Positions 1 to 7,788 of a DNA stretch of 12,624 nucleotides are shown here, one piece after another. Origin of the DNA: Alphaproteobacteria bacterium (GTDB lineage Bacteria > Pseudomonadota > Alphaproteobacteria > UBA6615); NCBI GenBank assembly GCA_029243445.1, contig JAQWSA010000077.1:1-12624 (forward strand), written 5' to 3'. A model generated the notes under the pieces. That model saw only the letters and a program-made list of their open reading frames with translations, was not told where the DNA came from and did no database searches. The position numbers and the translations under genes are program-made. Numbering within the stretch: position 1 is the first letter of the stretch; each line of letters begins with the position of its first letter.

Positions 1-135
1 GATATGTACCCAGGTATGGCACGTACTGCACGTGAAGAAGGGTTTGATGAAATTTCCGATTGGTTTGAAACTCTTGCAAAAGCTGAAAAGAGTCATGCGG
101 GGAGATTTCAGAAAGCTCGTGATGAGCTAGAGTAG
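1..135 (+). CDS. Rubrerythrin family protein, C-terminal end (partial)
   Basis: The window opens inside this gene; 44 codons and a TAG stop remain. The peptide begins DMYPGMARTAREEGFDEISD and carries AEKSHAGRF, matching the last diiron-binding helix (E-x2-H type) of the rubrerythrin ferritin-like domain. It ends directly after that helix with no CxxC rubredoxin domain, so this is the short, rubredoxin-less form. Rubrerythrins reduce hydrogen peroxide in the cytoplasm using a carboxylate-bridged diiron centre. Downstream lie a CCG-type Fe-S protein and a DUF3501 protein, a trio repeatedly seen together in proteobacteria, so they may share a redox-defence role (inference). The start and the first diiron motif lie outside the window. 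Confidence 0.88.
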   Translation, partial: DMYPGMARTAREEGFDEISDWFETLAKAEKSHAGRFQKARDELE

Positions 136-146
136 GCTCGGTTCTA

Positions 147-179
147 ACAGAGCATCTTTAGGAACCTCTGTGTTTTTTT
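147..179 (+). terminator. Probable rho-independent terminator after the rubrerythrin gene
   Basis: ACAGAG (147-152) pairs with CTCTGT (166-171) across a 13-base loop, followed by G and seven T (173-179). A competing helix GGTTC/GAACC (140-144 with 162-166) overlaps it. The stem is short but the T-tract and the position 12 bases after the stop support a terminator. It would separate rubrerythrin transcription from the next two genes, at least in part. Confidence 0.5.
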
Positions 180-258
180 AATATACATCAGAATTTTATA
201 TCAGTTTCTTTAGATGGCTTAGTCACTCATAGAAAGTGATTATAGTGAGTATGTTTAG

Positions 259-1677
259 TTGAATAATGGTAAGAGTACCGACACAGCTGTTCCCCAGGGT
301 GAGGGTGGTCTGGGAGCGCCAGTGCGTCATCCTATACCCTGGCAAGAGCCGGGTTTTTATGATGAAGATGAATTAGATATTGAGTTAAGGCGAGTTTTTG
401 ATATTTGTCATGGCTGTCGTCGTTGTTTTAATCTTTGTGATAGTTTTCCGCGTCTTTTTGATTTGATTGATGAGTCAGAATCTGGTGAGTTAGACACCGT
501 TGATAGTAAAGATTTTAAACAAGTTGCTGACGCATGTACCCTTTGTGATATGTGTTTTATGACCAAATGTCCATACGTTCCCCCACATCAATTTGACCTT
601 GATTTTCCTCATCTGATGTTACGGTATCGCGCTGTTGAAAATGCTCAGAAAAAAATTCCATATACCCACCGCCAAATATCAAAGACTGATAGAAATGGTC
701 GGGTTATGTCTTATTTATCTTTAATGGTGAACTGGGCTTTGCGAGTCGAAAATAAGCTTTTACGGGTTATAATTGAGTTTTTATCAGGGGTTGATCGACG
801 CGCTGTTTTACCAAAATTTTACCGTAAGACTTTTGATGTTAGAGCAAAATCCCTTGATACAATAGTAAACAAATCTGCTCCTGCTTACGGCCGTAAGGCA
901 GTTCTTTACTCGACTTGTTTTGTAAATTTTAATAATCCACATATGGGTGAATTAACTCAAAAAGTTCTTGCGCATAATGGTGTTATCACCCAGGCAGTTT
1001 ATCCAAATTGTTGTGGAATGCCACAATTTGAACAAGGAAACTTAGAACAGGTTGCCGATAACGCTGTTAAGGTAGCTAAAGAAATGCGTAAGTGGATTGA
1101 TGATGGGTATGACATAATTGCCTTAACCCCTAGTTGCTCCTTAATGTTGAAATATGAGTGGCCGCTTATTCTTTCTGGTAATGAAGACGTCATACGCCTC
1201 AGTAAAGCTACATTTGATATAACTGAATACATAGTTAATATTGCTCGAAAGGAAGGGCTTACTGATGGCCTTCAGGCGTTATCAGGCGGAATAGCTCTTC
1301 ATCTTGCTTGTCATTCTCGAGCACAAAATATGGGTAAAAAAGCATCAGAATTGTTGAATCTAATTCCTGAGGGAAATATTAAGGTGATTGAACGATGTTC
1401 CGGCCATGGTGGAACCTGGGGTGTTTATAAAAATAATTTTGAAACTTCCCTTAAGGTTGGCAGGCCTGTTGTCCGCCAGGCTGGTGAGATGCCGTTTATA
1501 TCGTCCGAATGTCCTTTGGCAGCTGATCATATATTGAAGGGTATAGAATTTCAAAAATCGCGAGACGCTGAGAATATTGAAGATTTAAAATTGTTACCTA
1601 AACGGACCTATCATCCTCTTGAGCTGTTCGCCATGTCCTATGGTTTATTTAATAACAATGCAAATAATAGAGGTTAG
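259..1677 (+). CDS. (Fe-S)-binding oxidoreductase with two CCG domains (HdrD/GlpC-like)
   Basis: The 472-residue product has an N-terminal ferredoxin-like part with two cysteine clusters: C50-x2-C53-x2-C56-x3-C60 and C93-x2-C96-x2-C99-x4-C104-P, expected to hold two 4Fe-4S clusters. Two CCG-type repeats follow: C220 to C251-C252-G with C293, then C351, C380 (ERCSGHGGTWG) and C418. This layout matches heterodisulfide reductase subunit D and GlpC-like electron carriers. No membrane segment is evident, so it is probably cytoplasmic or peripheral. The start is TTG at 259, the first usable codon after an in-frame TAG (256-258); the ribosome binding site is weak. The later GTG at codon 22 would lose part of the conserved GAPVRHPIPW stretch. 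It ends five bases before the DUF3501 gene, so the pair is probably cotranscribed. The substrate is unknown. Confidence 0.9.
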   Translation: MNNGKSTDTAVPQGEGGLGAPVRHPIPWQEPGFYDEDELDIELRRVFDICHGCRRCFNLCDSFPRLFDLIDESESGELDTVDSKDFKQVADACTLCDMCFMTKCPYVPPHQFDLDFPHLMLRYRAVENAQKKIPYTHRQISKTDRNGRVMSYLSLMVNWALRVENKLLRVIIEFLSGVDRRAVLPKFYRKTFDVRAKSLDTIVNKSAPAYGRKAVLYSTCFVNFNNPHMGELTQKVLAHNGVITQAVYPNCCGMPQFEQGNLEQVADNAVKVAKEMRKWIDDGYDIIALTPSCSLMLKYEWPLILSGNEDVIRLSKATFDITEYIVNIARKEGLTDGLQALSGGIALHLACHSRAQNMGKKASELLNLIPEGNIKVIERCSGHGGTWGVYKNNFETSLKVGRPVVRQAGEMPFISSECPLAADHILKGIEFQKSRDAENIEDLKLLPKRTYHPLELFAMSYGLFNNNANNRG

Positions 1678-1682
1678 AAAAA

Positions 1683-2273
1683 ATGGTTGATAGGCATGAA
1701 ATTTCTCGTAAACATATATTGTCTATGGAAACCTATGCAACAGAGCGCCGGGATAGACGGCGTGAAGCGGTAGCGATGAAGCGCAACCGAAGGATGGAGG
1801 TTGGCCCAGTTGCAGCATTCTATTTCGAAAACTATGATACTATGTGGCATCAAGTTCATGAAATGTTATATATTGAGCGTGGTGGTGAGGAGCAAATAGC
1901 AGATGAACTAGCGGCCTATAACCCATTAATTCCGAAAGGACACGAGTTAATAGCGACGGTTATGTTTGAAATTGATGATGAGGAGAGACGTCGAAATTTT
2001 CTTGGGCGTCTAGGGGGGGTTGAGGAAACTGGATTTTTGAGATTTGCTGATGAAAAAATTAGGGGAGTGTCGGAGGCTGATCTTGATCGCACTACTGCTG
2101 AAGGTAAAGCCAGTGCCGTGCAGTTTATACGCTTTCCGTTTACTCAAAGCCAGGTTTCTAAATTTTCTTCTGAGGAAGTAGAAGTTATAATAGGGTTTGA
2201 GCACGATAATTATAGCCACATGGCGGTTATGTCTCAGTCAGTACGAAAGGCCCTAGTCACTGATTTTGAGTAG
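1683..2273 (+). CDS. DUF3501 family protein
   Basis: The 196-residue protein matches DUF3501: an Arg-rich N-terminal stretch (residues 21-37, ERRDRRREAVAMKRNRR), then EVGPVAAFYFENYDTMWHQV (39-58), EMLYIERGG and AYNPLIPKGHELIATVMFE. There is no signal peptide, membrane helix or cysteine cluster. The biochemical function of this family is not established. The ATG lies five bases after the Fe-S gene stop, and AGAGGT (1669-1674) is placed as a ribosome binding site 8 bases upstream, overlapping the previous gene's end, which suggests translational coupling. Partnership with rubrerythrin and the CCG protein suggests a part in the same redox process (inference from recurring gene order). Its stop is 9 bases from the stop of the convergent SH3 gene, with no obvious shared terminator. 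Confidence 0.88.
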   Translation: MVDRHEISRKHILSMETYATERRDRRREAVAMKRNRRMEVGPVAAFYFENYDTMWHQVHEMLYIERGGEEQIADELAAYNPLIPKGHELIATVMFEIDDEERRRNFLGRLGGVEETGFLRFADEKIRGVSEADLDRTTAEGKASAVQFIRFPFTQSQVSKFSSEEVEVIIGFEHDNYSHMAVMSQSVRKALVTDFE

Positions 2274-2282
2274 AAAAGCCGC

Positions 2283-2798
2283 TTAATCATGAAATTCATT
2301 AGGAAGTATGCCCCAGAGCATATTTTGCTGAATCCAACCAGTAAGTTTATGGCTTTCCAATTTCACTTTACACCAACTTTGGTTGCATTTATCTAAACTA
2401 GCTATCACTCCATATTCCACAACTGCAGAAACCTTTGAGTTTGTTTTTGGTTTTTGATAAATTCGCCCTTCTGAGTTTTTTATAATAACTGTGCGTTTAT
2501 TAGATAGTAGTTTACTAAACACCCAACCTGATGTTCCATCCTGCATTATAACTTTGCGCCATTTTTTGTGTTCAGCTACGATCTTGGCTGGTAAATTGGA
2601 TTTTGTGTATATCCAATCAATGGGGTACCTTTTTCCTGGGCCTGTTCGTAAGTGAATTATACTAGCTCCAAGACTAACAAATCGCGGTAAGGGCCTATTA
2701 GTTGCCCCCTGAGCATTTTCTGATACTGTTATTAAAGCCAGCCCTATAATAGAGCATATCAAAATGTAACTGAACGATTTTTTAAATTGTAATATCAT
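2283..2798 (-). CDS. Secreted protein with two bacterial SH3 domains (SH3_4-like)
   Basis: The 171-residue product starts with a Sec signal peptide (K6-K7, hydrophobic residues 9-25, likely cleavage near AQGA at 29-32). Two SH3b repeats follow: about 38-98 (VSLGASIIHLRTGPGKRYP, W80-RKV, GWV 91-93) and about 104-163 (W142, GWI 154-156). C138 and C143 in the second repeat could form a disulfide. The LRTGPG-type motif is typical of the SH3 proteins widespread in alphaproteobacteria. Such domains often bind cell-wall peptides, so a periplasmic role is likely but not shown. No lipobox is seen: C15 lacks a small residue before it. The start codon overlaps the stop of an open frame running out of the MoeB-like gene (TAATG). 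It is last in the minus-strand cluster. Confidence 0.82.
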   Translation of the reverse strand: MILQFKKSFSYILICSIIGLALITVSENAQGATNRPLPRFVSLGASIIHLRTGPGKRYPIDWIYTKSNLPAKIVAEHKKWRKVIMQDGTSGWVFSKLLSNKRTVIIKNSEGRIYQKPKTNSKVSAVVEYGVIASLDKCNQSWCKVKLESHKLTGWIQQNMLWGILPNEFHD

Positions 2799-2995
2799 TA
2801 ATTACGTAGCTTTTCCAATAATTTGCTGGAGAAATATAAATAAGCTAGACAAACCAAATAAATGCCCACTGATACTTTGGCTATACCAACACTATCTTTA
2901 ATATTTTTATTTTTGTAAACATCTAATGCTTGGCTTATCTCCGCACAATGGGCAATTAGGGTTATGGGGTAGCTTAATAGAATGAAACGATGTTG
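2798..2995 (-). other. Start-less open frame between the MoeB-like and SH3 genes
   Basis: A minus-strand frame is open from 2995, inside the 3' end of the MoeB-like gene and offset +1 from it, to a TAA at 2800-2798. That TAA overlaps the SH3 gene ATG as TAATG. Its last part reads like protein: SVGIAKVSVGIYLVCLAYLY followed by FSSKLLEKLRN, one hydrophobic helix with a basic tail. There is no ATG. GTG at 2869 would give only 23 residues. It may be a tiny membrane protein, the remnant of a gene that lost its start, a former C-terminal extension of the MoeB-like protein, or chance. I do not recognise the family. Confidence 0.2.
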
Positions 2996-3692
2996 CTAGA
3001 GCATCATATATTAGAAAACGTCCAGCTAGGCTTACGCCTATACCTAATATTTCTTTGAGAGCTTCAGTAGCTTGAAGTGAGCCCATAACGCCAGCAATTA
3101 CACCTAATATGCCAGCTTCTTCACATCTGGGTACTAGGTCATCAGGAGGAGCTTCGTCGAAAATACAGCGATAACAAGCGGTTTTATCACTATCATTACG
3201 TCTAAAAGTATATAGATGACCCTCGAATCTAAGTAGTGCTGCACTAATTAAGGGTTTTTTGAGAAAATAACATAAATCATTTATTAGATATCTAGTCTCA
3301 AAGTTATCTGACCCGTCAATAATTAAGTCATACTCTTTGATCAAATCAAAAGCATTCTCCGCTTTTAAACGATAATTATAAGTTATTACTCGAATTCCTG
3401 GATTAATTGCCGCTATTGTATCGCTGGCGCTGATAACCTTCTGATCACCTACCCGGTTTGTCATATGGATTATTTGACGCTGTAAATTTGTGATGTCTAC
3501 CTCATCGTCATCAATAACACCCAAAACTCCTATTCCTGCCGCAGCTAGATACATTAATACGGGAGCGCCTAGTCCTCCCGCTCCAACTACTAGTACTTTA
3601 GACTTTAATAGTTTCTCTTGTCCCTCTTCACCAATTTCGTCCATAATTAAGTGACGAGCATATCTATGAAATTCTTGTTCTGTGAGTTCCAT
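2907..3692 (-). CDS. moeB: MoeB/ThiF/HesA family adenylyltransferase (E1-like)
   Basis: The 261-residue protein has the full set of E1-like motifs: the nucleotide-binding GAGGLG (37-42), DDDEVDITNLQRQ (61-73), DGSDNF (126-131), two zinc-binding CxxC pairs (C173/C176 and C247/C250), and C190 in the crossover region. These enzymes adenylate the C-terminal Gly-Gly of a ubiquitin-fold sulfur carrier (MoaD in molybdopterin synthesis, ThiS in thiamine synthesis). Length and motifs fit MoeB well, but no moaD or thiS is nearby, so the partner is unproven. No rhodanese domain is attached. It lies in a minus-strand run after coaBC but is set off by a 324-base spacer. The ATG is preceded by a weak GAAGGG sequence about 18 bases upstream and an A-rich stretch. 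Confidence 0.85.
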   Translation of the reverse strand: MELTEQEFHRYARHLIMDEIGEEGQEKLLKSKVLVVGAGGLGAPVLMYLAAAGIGVLGVIDDDEVDITNLQRQIIHMTNRVGDQKVISASDTIAAINPGIRVITYNYRLKAENAFDLIKEYDLIIDGSDNFETRYLINDLCYFLKKPLISAALLRFEGHLYTFRRNDSDKTACYRCIFDEAPPDDLVPRCEEAGILGVIAGVMGSLQATEALKEILGIGVSLAGRFLIYDALATSFHSIKLPHNPNCPLCGDKPSIRCLQK

Positions 3693-4016
3693 TTTTTCGT
3701 CTTATAACCCTTCAAAAGTTACAGTTGATAGATATCTTACAGCGAAAGATAAACATATTTTTATAATCATTTTTTTTAAATGAGGCTGGTTAACAAAATT
3801 GTTTCATGTTGAGTAATCTAGCTGATTTACCTCGGCTCCTTTTTCCTACCTCTCGTATATGACCACATGGGTCTTGAATTGTAACGGAATCTAATTGACG
3901 CATAATCTGAATAGTTAAGCTTTCCTATGCATTATTGATAATTGCGTTTGTCGGTGATGCAGTGTCACTAGTTATATTTAGTCGAGAAGGCTTTTTTGCT
4001 TCTGGTAGAATAAGTA
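3693..4016. other. 324-base spacer without a recognisable gene; expected site of dut
   Basis: This gap separates coaBC from the MoeB-like gene. Many alphaproteobacteria carry dut (dUTPase) here. Reading all frames I find none of the dUTPase motifs (AGxDL, RSGLA, GxIDxDYRG, GGFGSTG). The longest ATG frame on the minus strand is 37 codons (3903-3790), beginning MRQLDSVTIQDPCGHIREVG and rich in basic residues; I do not recognise it and see no good ribosome binding site. A weak AGAAG/CTTCT hairpin (3984-4003) follows coaBC but has no T-tract. The part nearest the MoeB-like gene is AT-rich and may hold its promoter, though I could not pick a clear -35/-10 pair. Confidence 0.6.
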
Positions 4017-5216
4017 CTATTTTACTAAAGCTGAGGCTATTCGTTCAGCTAGGCGTCTAGCAACGTCATATTTAGTCATTTGAGGCCAGTTCTCTACACT
4101 ATCGGCAGTTACTAAATGTATTGTGTTATTCTCACCTCCAAACGTACCTGATCCTTCAGATACGTCATTAGCCAAAAGCCAATCACACTTTTTGTCTTCA
4201 AGCTTAAGTTGTGCATTAGGGATAATATCATGGGTTTCAGCGGCAAAGCCTATTACTAATTCTGGTCGAGCCTTTTTAGCTTTACTGATAGTAGCTAACA
4301 CGTCTGGATTTTCTGCAATTTCTAATACTGGGATTTTACCATTTATTTTTTTGATTTTTTTATTAGAATTAGTGGCTATACGAAAATCAGCTACAGCTGC
4401 AGCGCATACCATAACATCTGCTGGAAGTGCTTTCTGGCAAGCAGTTAGCATTTGTTGAGCAGTTTCAATTTTTATTACTTCTACCCCAGCAGGGTTCGGA
4501 AGGTTTGTAGGCCCTGAAATTAGAGTTGTCTTGGCCCCTTTATTAGCCAGGGCTGCGGCAATAGCATGCCCCTGTCGTCCAGATGATCGATTGGCTATGT
4601 ACCTTACAGGATCAATGGGCTCATGAGTTGGACCGCTGGTAACTAGCGCTGTGCGACCAGCTAGAGGTGATTTTTCTCCGAAATAAAATTTTACATTTCT
4701 TAATATTTCGTCGGTGTCAGCCAAGCGACCAGGTCCAAATTCGCCGCATGCCATATCTCCTTCAGAGGGACCAACTATCATAACTTCTCTTTGCGAGAGG
4801 GTTTTAATATTATTTTGCGTGGCTTTATGTTGCCACATTCTAACATTCATGGCTGGTGCAATCATTACTGGTTTATCGGTAGCTAATAAAACGGTTGATG
4901 CTAGATCGTCAGCTAGTCCCTGTGCCATTTTAGCTAAGATATCAGCACTAGCAGGTGCAACCAACAATAAATCTGTCTCTCGAGATAGACTTATATGGCC
5001 CATTTCAGCTTCGTCTGTTAGGGAAAAAAGTTCAGTAAAAACCTTATTTTCAGTTAATGCGGCAACTGATAGAGGCGTAATAAACTGGGCACCACCTTTG
5101 GTTAAAATACATCTCACTGTCAGCCCGCTTTTGCGTAAAAGCCTGATTAGTTCAAGACTCTTATATGCTGCTATGCCGCCGCTTATGATCAGTAATATAC
5201 TTTTTCCATGAAGCAT
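4017..5216 (-). CDS. coaBC: Bifunctional phosphopantothenoylcysteine decarboxylase / phosphopantothenate-cysteine ligase
   Basis: The 399-residue product carries out two successive steps of coenzyme A synthesis: joining cysteine to 4'-phosphopantothenate (CoaB) and decarboxylating the product (CoaC). The N-terminal FMN-dependent CoaC domain shows SGGIAAYKS (12-20), the catalytic histidine H74 in MGHISLSR, PAMN (121-124) and C157 in DMACGEFGPGR. The C-terminal CoaB domain shows VTSGPTHEPIDPVRYIANRS (192-211), AAAVADF (272-278) and the KIKK lysines (287-290). Length is normal for the fused enzyme and all key residues are present. The ATG has only a weak AGG 12 bases upstream. ubiB lies 140 bases upstream on the same strand. 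The usual neighbour dut is missing on the downstream side. Confidence 0.95.
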   Translation of the reverse strand: MLHGKSILLIISGGIAAYKSLELIRLLRKSGLTVRCILTKGGAQFITPLSVAALTENKVFTELFSLTDEAEMGHISLSRETDLLLVAPASADILAKMAQGLADDLASTVLLATDKPVMIAPAMNVRMWQHKATQNNIKTLSQREVMIVGPSEGDMACGEFGPGRLADTDEILRNVKFYFGEKSPLAGRTALVTSGPTHEPIDPVRYIANRSSGRQGHAIAAALANKGAKTTLISGPTNLPNPAGVEVIKIETAQQMLTACQKALPADVMVCAAAVADFRIATNSNKKIKKINGKIPVLEIAENPDVLATISKAKKARPELVIGFAAETHDIIPNAQLKLEDKKCDWLLANDVSEGSGTFGGENNTIHLVTADSVENWPQMTKYDVARRLAERIASALVK

Positions 5217-5290
5217 TATAATAATTACCTAATAAAACCAGTTATTTAACTAAGTTTAAATATATTACGTAAGAATAATATTATTACATA

Positions 5291-5312
5291 GCTCAAGCAG
5301 GGGTATTTGAGC
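5291..5312 (-). repeat. Inverted repeat between ubiB and coaBC
   Basis: GCTCAA (5291-5296) and TTGAGC (5307-5312) form a perfect 6-base inverted repeat with a 10-base loop. It lies about 45 bases after the ubiB stop and 75 bases before the coaBC start on the transcribed minus strand. No T-tract follows, so it is not a standard rho-independent terminator. It could be an mRNA hairpin, an operator for coaBC, or chance. A short palindrome AATAATATTATT lies next to it (5274-5285). Confidence 0.35.
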
Positions 5313-5356
5313 AAGTTATGAAATTTTAGTGGTTTGGAAAAGCAGAATATTTATAA

Positions 5357-6934
5357 TTAAAATTTTGTAAGAAATAAAATAGCCAGTAAACTTATAGCCA
5401 ACCATATAGGCCATTGTACTATGTTTTTTTGATTTCTTTTTATATTTGTTTTGGAAGAGTTATCATTGGCCTGGTAAAGTCTTTTCTCTAGTTCTGTAAT
5501 TGCGGTGGGTAATCGTTCCGCTGCCCAAAAAACATTAGTTATAACTTCGGCAAAACGTGCTTCTGGACCTCTGTTTTCTATCATCCACTCTTCGATTAGA
5601 GGTTGGGCTAGTTGCCACATATTTGTATGTGGAGCTAGCTGACGTCCAACTCCTTCCGCTAACAACATGGTTTTTTGAAGCAAAAGAAGTTGCGGCTGTG
5701 TTTCCATATTGAATTCTTTTGTAACTTGGAATAGCTGTGATAATAGGCGAGCTATAGAGATATCTGATGAGCTTTGACCAAATATTGGTTCTCCGATGGC
5801 CCTAACTGCTTGTTTGAAGGCTTGTTTATCTTCATTTGCTGGCACGTAACCTGCTCGAAAATGCACCTCAGCAACTCTGTTGTAGTCACCTGTGACAAAC
5901 CCCAACAACATATCAGCAAGATAAAATCTAGTATTTTTATCAATTCTGCCCATTATGCCGAAGTCAACAACAGCTAAAGTTCCGTCATCTAAAATAAATG
6001 CATTACCAGGATGCATATCGGCATGAAAATAACCATCTCGGAACACTTGAAGAAAGAAATTTTCTGAGGCTCGTTTGACAATGCTTTCCAGGTCATGGCC
6101 TGCTTCACTTAATTCTCTAAAGTTATGAATTGGTATGCCGTCTATCCTTTCGGTTGTTAAAACCCTCTGACTTGTTCTAATCCAATCAACGTCCGGCACT
6201 AGGTATTTGGGGTCATTAGAAAAATTTTCAGCTAATTCGGCTGCTGCTGAAGATTCCAGGCGTAGATCCAATTCCCAGTGTACTGATTCAGAAAATGTTT
6301 CTATTATTGCAATTGGTTTAAGTCTTCGCAGTTGGGGTTGGTATTTCTCGAGCAATTTGGCCATCCAAAGAAATAGATCTATGTCCTTCGCGAACGCTTT
6401 TTCGATTCCTGGTCGTAAAACTTTAACCGCTACATTGCGACCTGTCGGGGGCAGATTATTTTTTTTGGCTATAGAAATTTCATATGGTGTAAGCTTTGTA
6501 GTAGCAAAATGGACTTGAGCAATAGAAGCTGCGGCTACGGGTTTATCTTCGAAATTATCAAAAAGTTCCTCTATTTTTGCTTCAAGCTGTTTTTCTATGG
6601 TTTTTCGAGCGTCTTCAGCAGAAAATGAAGGCAAGTTATCTTGTAGGGTAGACAAATCATTAGCAATTATTTCTCCTACAAGGTCTGGGCGCGTGCTAAG
6701 CATTTGACCAAATTTAATGAAGCTGGGGCCTAATTCCTGTAGGGCAATCGAAAGTCTCTCGCCGGGTCGTAGAGAACGTACGCTGCGCTTAACCCTAAAG
6801 CCCGATAATATTTTTGCAGTGATAACTAGACCTGAAGTGGCAGACATCCAATTTAATGGGAACAACGCATCGTGACTTGCTAATATGCGAGCAATCTTTA
6901 CCAGGCGGATTATATTTTTTACGAACCCAAGCAT
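5357..6934 (-). CDS. ubiB: Ubiquinone biosynthesis protein UbiB (ABC1/ADCK/COQ8 atypical kinase family)
   Basis: The 525-residue protein has every UbiB hallmark: the KxGQ motif as KFGQ (74-77), the alanine-rich loop AAASIAQ (134-140) in place of a glycine-rich P-loop, the ATP-binding lysine K171 in VAVKVLRPGI, ELDLRLE (221-227), the catalytic-loop-like HADMHPGN (304-311) and DFG (324-326). UbiB is needed for ubiquinone synthesis at the membrane, probably as an ATPase acting on the lipid-bound Ubi complex. The C-terminus holds one clear hydrophobic helix (about 504-524), whereas E. coli UbiB has two. The ATG follows the ubiE stop by 12 bases, and the AGGA ribosome binding site overlaps the ubiE TAG, so the two are almost certainly one transcript. 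Confidence 0.95.
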   Translation of the reverse strand: MLGFVKNIIRLVKIARILASHDALFPLNWMSATSGLVITAKILSGFRVKRSVRSLRPGERLSIALQELGPSFIKFGQMLSTRPDLVGEIIANDLSTLQDNLPSFSAEDARKTIEKQLEAKIEELFDNFEDKPVAAASIAQVHFATTKLTPYEISIAKKNNLPPTGRNVAVKVLRPGIEKAFAKDIDLFLWMAKLLEKYQPQLRRLKPIAIIETFSESVHWELDLRLESSAAAELAENFSNDPKYLVPDVDWIRTSQRVLTTERIDGIPIHNFRELSEAGHDLESIVKRASENFFLQVFRDGYFHADMHPGNAFILDDGTLAVVDFGIMGRIDKNTRFYLADMLLGFVTGDYNRVAEVHFRAGYVPANEDKQAFKQAVRAIGEPIFGQSSSDISIARLLSQLFQVTKEFNMETQPQLLLLQKTMLLAEGVGRQLAPHTNMWQLAQPLIEEWMIENRGPEARFAEVITNVFWAAERLPTAITELEKRLYQANDNSSKTNIKRNQKNIVQWPIWLAISLLAILFLTKF

Positions 6935-6946
6935 CTTTGAGTGTTC

Positions 6947-7723
6947 CTAAATTCGCCATGCAGAATGGATGGCGGCGATTCCCCCAGATAAATTTCTATA
7001 ATTTATTTGGCTAAATTTAGCTTCTTGGAGCATGAAAACCAACTCCTCTTGTTTTGGAAATTTACGTATACTTTCCACTAGATAAACATATGATTCTCGA
7101 TCATTTGCAATCACTTCACCTAGTTTGGGAAGTACAAAGAAGGAATATTTGTCATAGAATTGAGATATTATAGGTAAAACAACTTTGCTAAACTCTAGAC
7201 ATAGAAAATGTCCGCCTGGTTTTAATACTCTATGAGCTTCTTTTAGGGCTATATCTATTTTAGTTACGTTTCTTAGGCCAAAAGCTATTGTATAAGCATC
7301 AACTGAGGCATCGGCGAAGGGTAACTCTTCAGCATTCCCACATACTAATGATGGAATATTTGGCCTTGATATTTGCCCATTGTCTATGGATTTATTGCGG
7401 CAAGTTTTTAGCATATTGGCATTTATATCGCAGATTGTAACTCTAACTTTATCACTACATCTTTCTATAATCTTTTTTGCTATATCACCTGTACCGCCTG
7501 CTACATCAATTATATCCATGCCAGGTTTGGGGTTAAGCTGATCGATAAGCGATGATTTCCATAGACGGTGTATACCAAAACTCATCATGTCATTCATGAG
7601 GTCGTAGTTACTGGAAACAGAATCAAAAACCGTTTTTACTTTTAGTGTTTTCTCTTCCAATGGTACTTCAGTAAATCCGAAATGGGTTGTTTGTTTTTCT
7701 TTTTGTATTTTTTTATCTATCAT
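6947..7723 (-). CDS. ubiE: Ubiquinone/menaquinone C-methyltransferase UbiE
   Basis: The 258-residue enzyme methylates carbon 2 of the benzoquinol ring in ubiquinone synthesis (and demethylmenaquinol where menaquinone is made), using S-adenosylmethionine. Family signatures are VFDSVSSNYDLMNDMMSFG (32-50) with HRLWK, the SAM-binding loop IDVAGGTGD (72-80), AFGLRNV, LKPGGHFLCLEFS and the C-terminal GGIAAIHSAWRI, which resembles the usual GGIxAIHxxWR ending. Length is normal. It is the first gene of the minus-strand ubiE-ubiB pair and is divergent from mutM across a 140-base spacer that must hold both promoters. An AGGA lies 12 bases before the ATG, rather far for a ribosome binding site. No missing key residue is apparent. 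Confidence 0.95.
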   Translation of the reverse strand: MIDKKIQKEKQTTHFGFTEVPLEEKTLKVKTVFDSVSSNYDLMNDMMSFGIHRLWKSSLIDQLNPKPGMDIIDVAGGTGDIAKKIIERCSDKVRVTICDINANMLKTCRNKSIDNGQISRPNIPSLVCGNAEELPFADASVDAYTIAFGLRNVTKIDIALKEAHRVLKPGGHFLCLEFSKVVLPIISQFYDKYSFFVLPKLGEVIANDRESYVYLVESIRKFPKQEELVFMLQEAKFSQINYRNLSGGIAAIHSAWRI

Positions 7724-7788
7724 ACACTAAATATATCCTAGAAGGTGCTCCGCTGCTGGATTATTTTACTTTGCTATTGTACTAATGT

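Noticed and set aside
3790..3903. Minus-strand 37-codon ATG frame in the coaBC to MoeB-like spacer
   Set aside because: Too short to distinguish from chance, no clear ribosome binding site and no recognised family; recorded only in the spacer entry.
3984..4003. AGAAG/CTTCT hairpin after coaBC as a terminator
   Set aside because: The stem is only 5 bases with a bulge and no T-tract follows on the transcribed strand.
4714..5211. Long plus-strand frame antisense to coaBC
   Set aside because: The minus strand encodes a complete, motif-bearing CoaBC here; the antisense peptide has no recognisable features.
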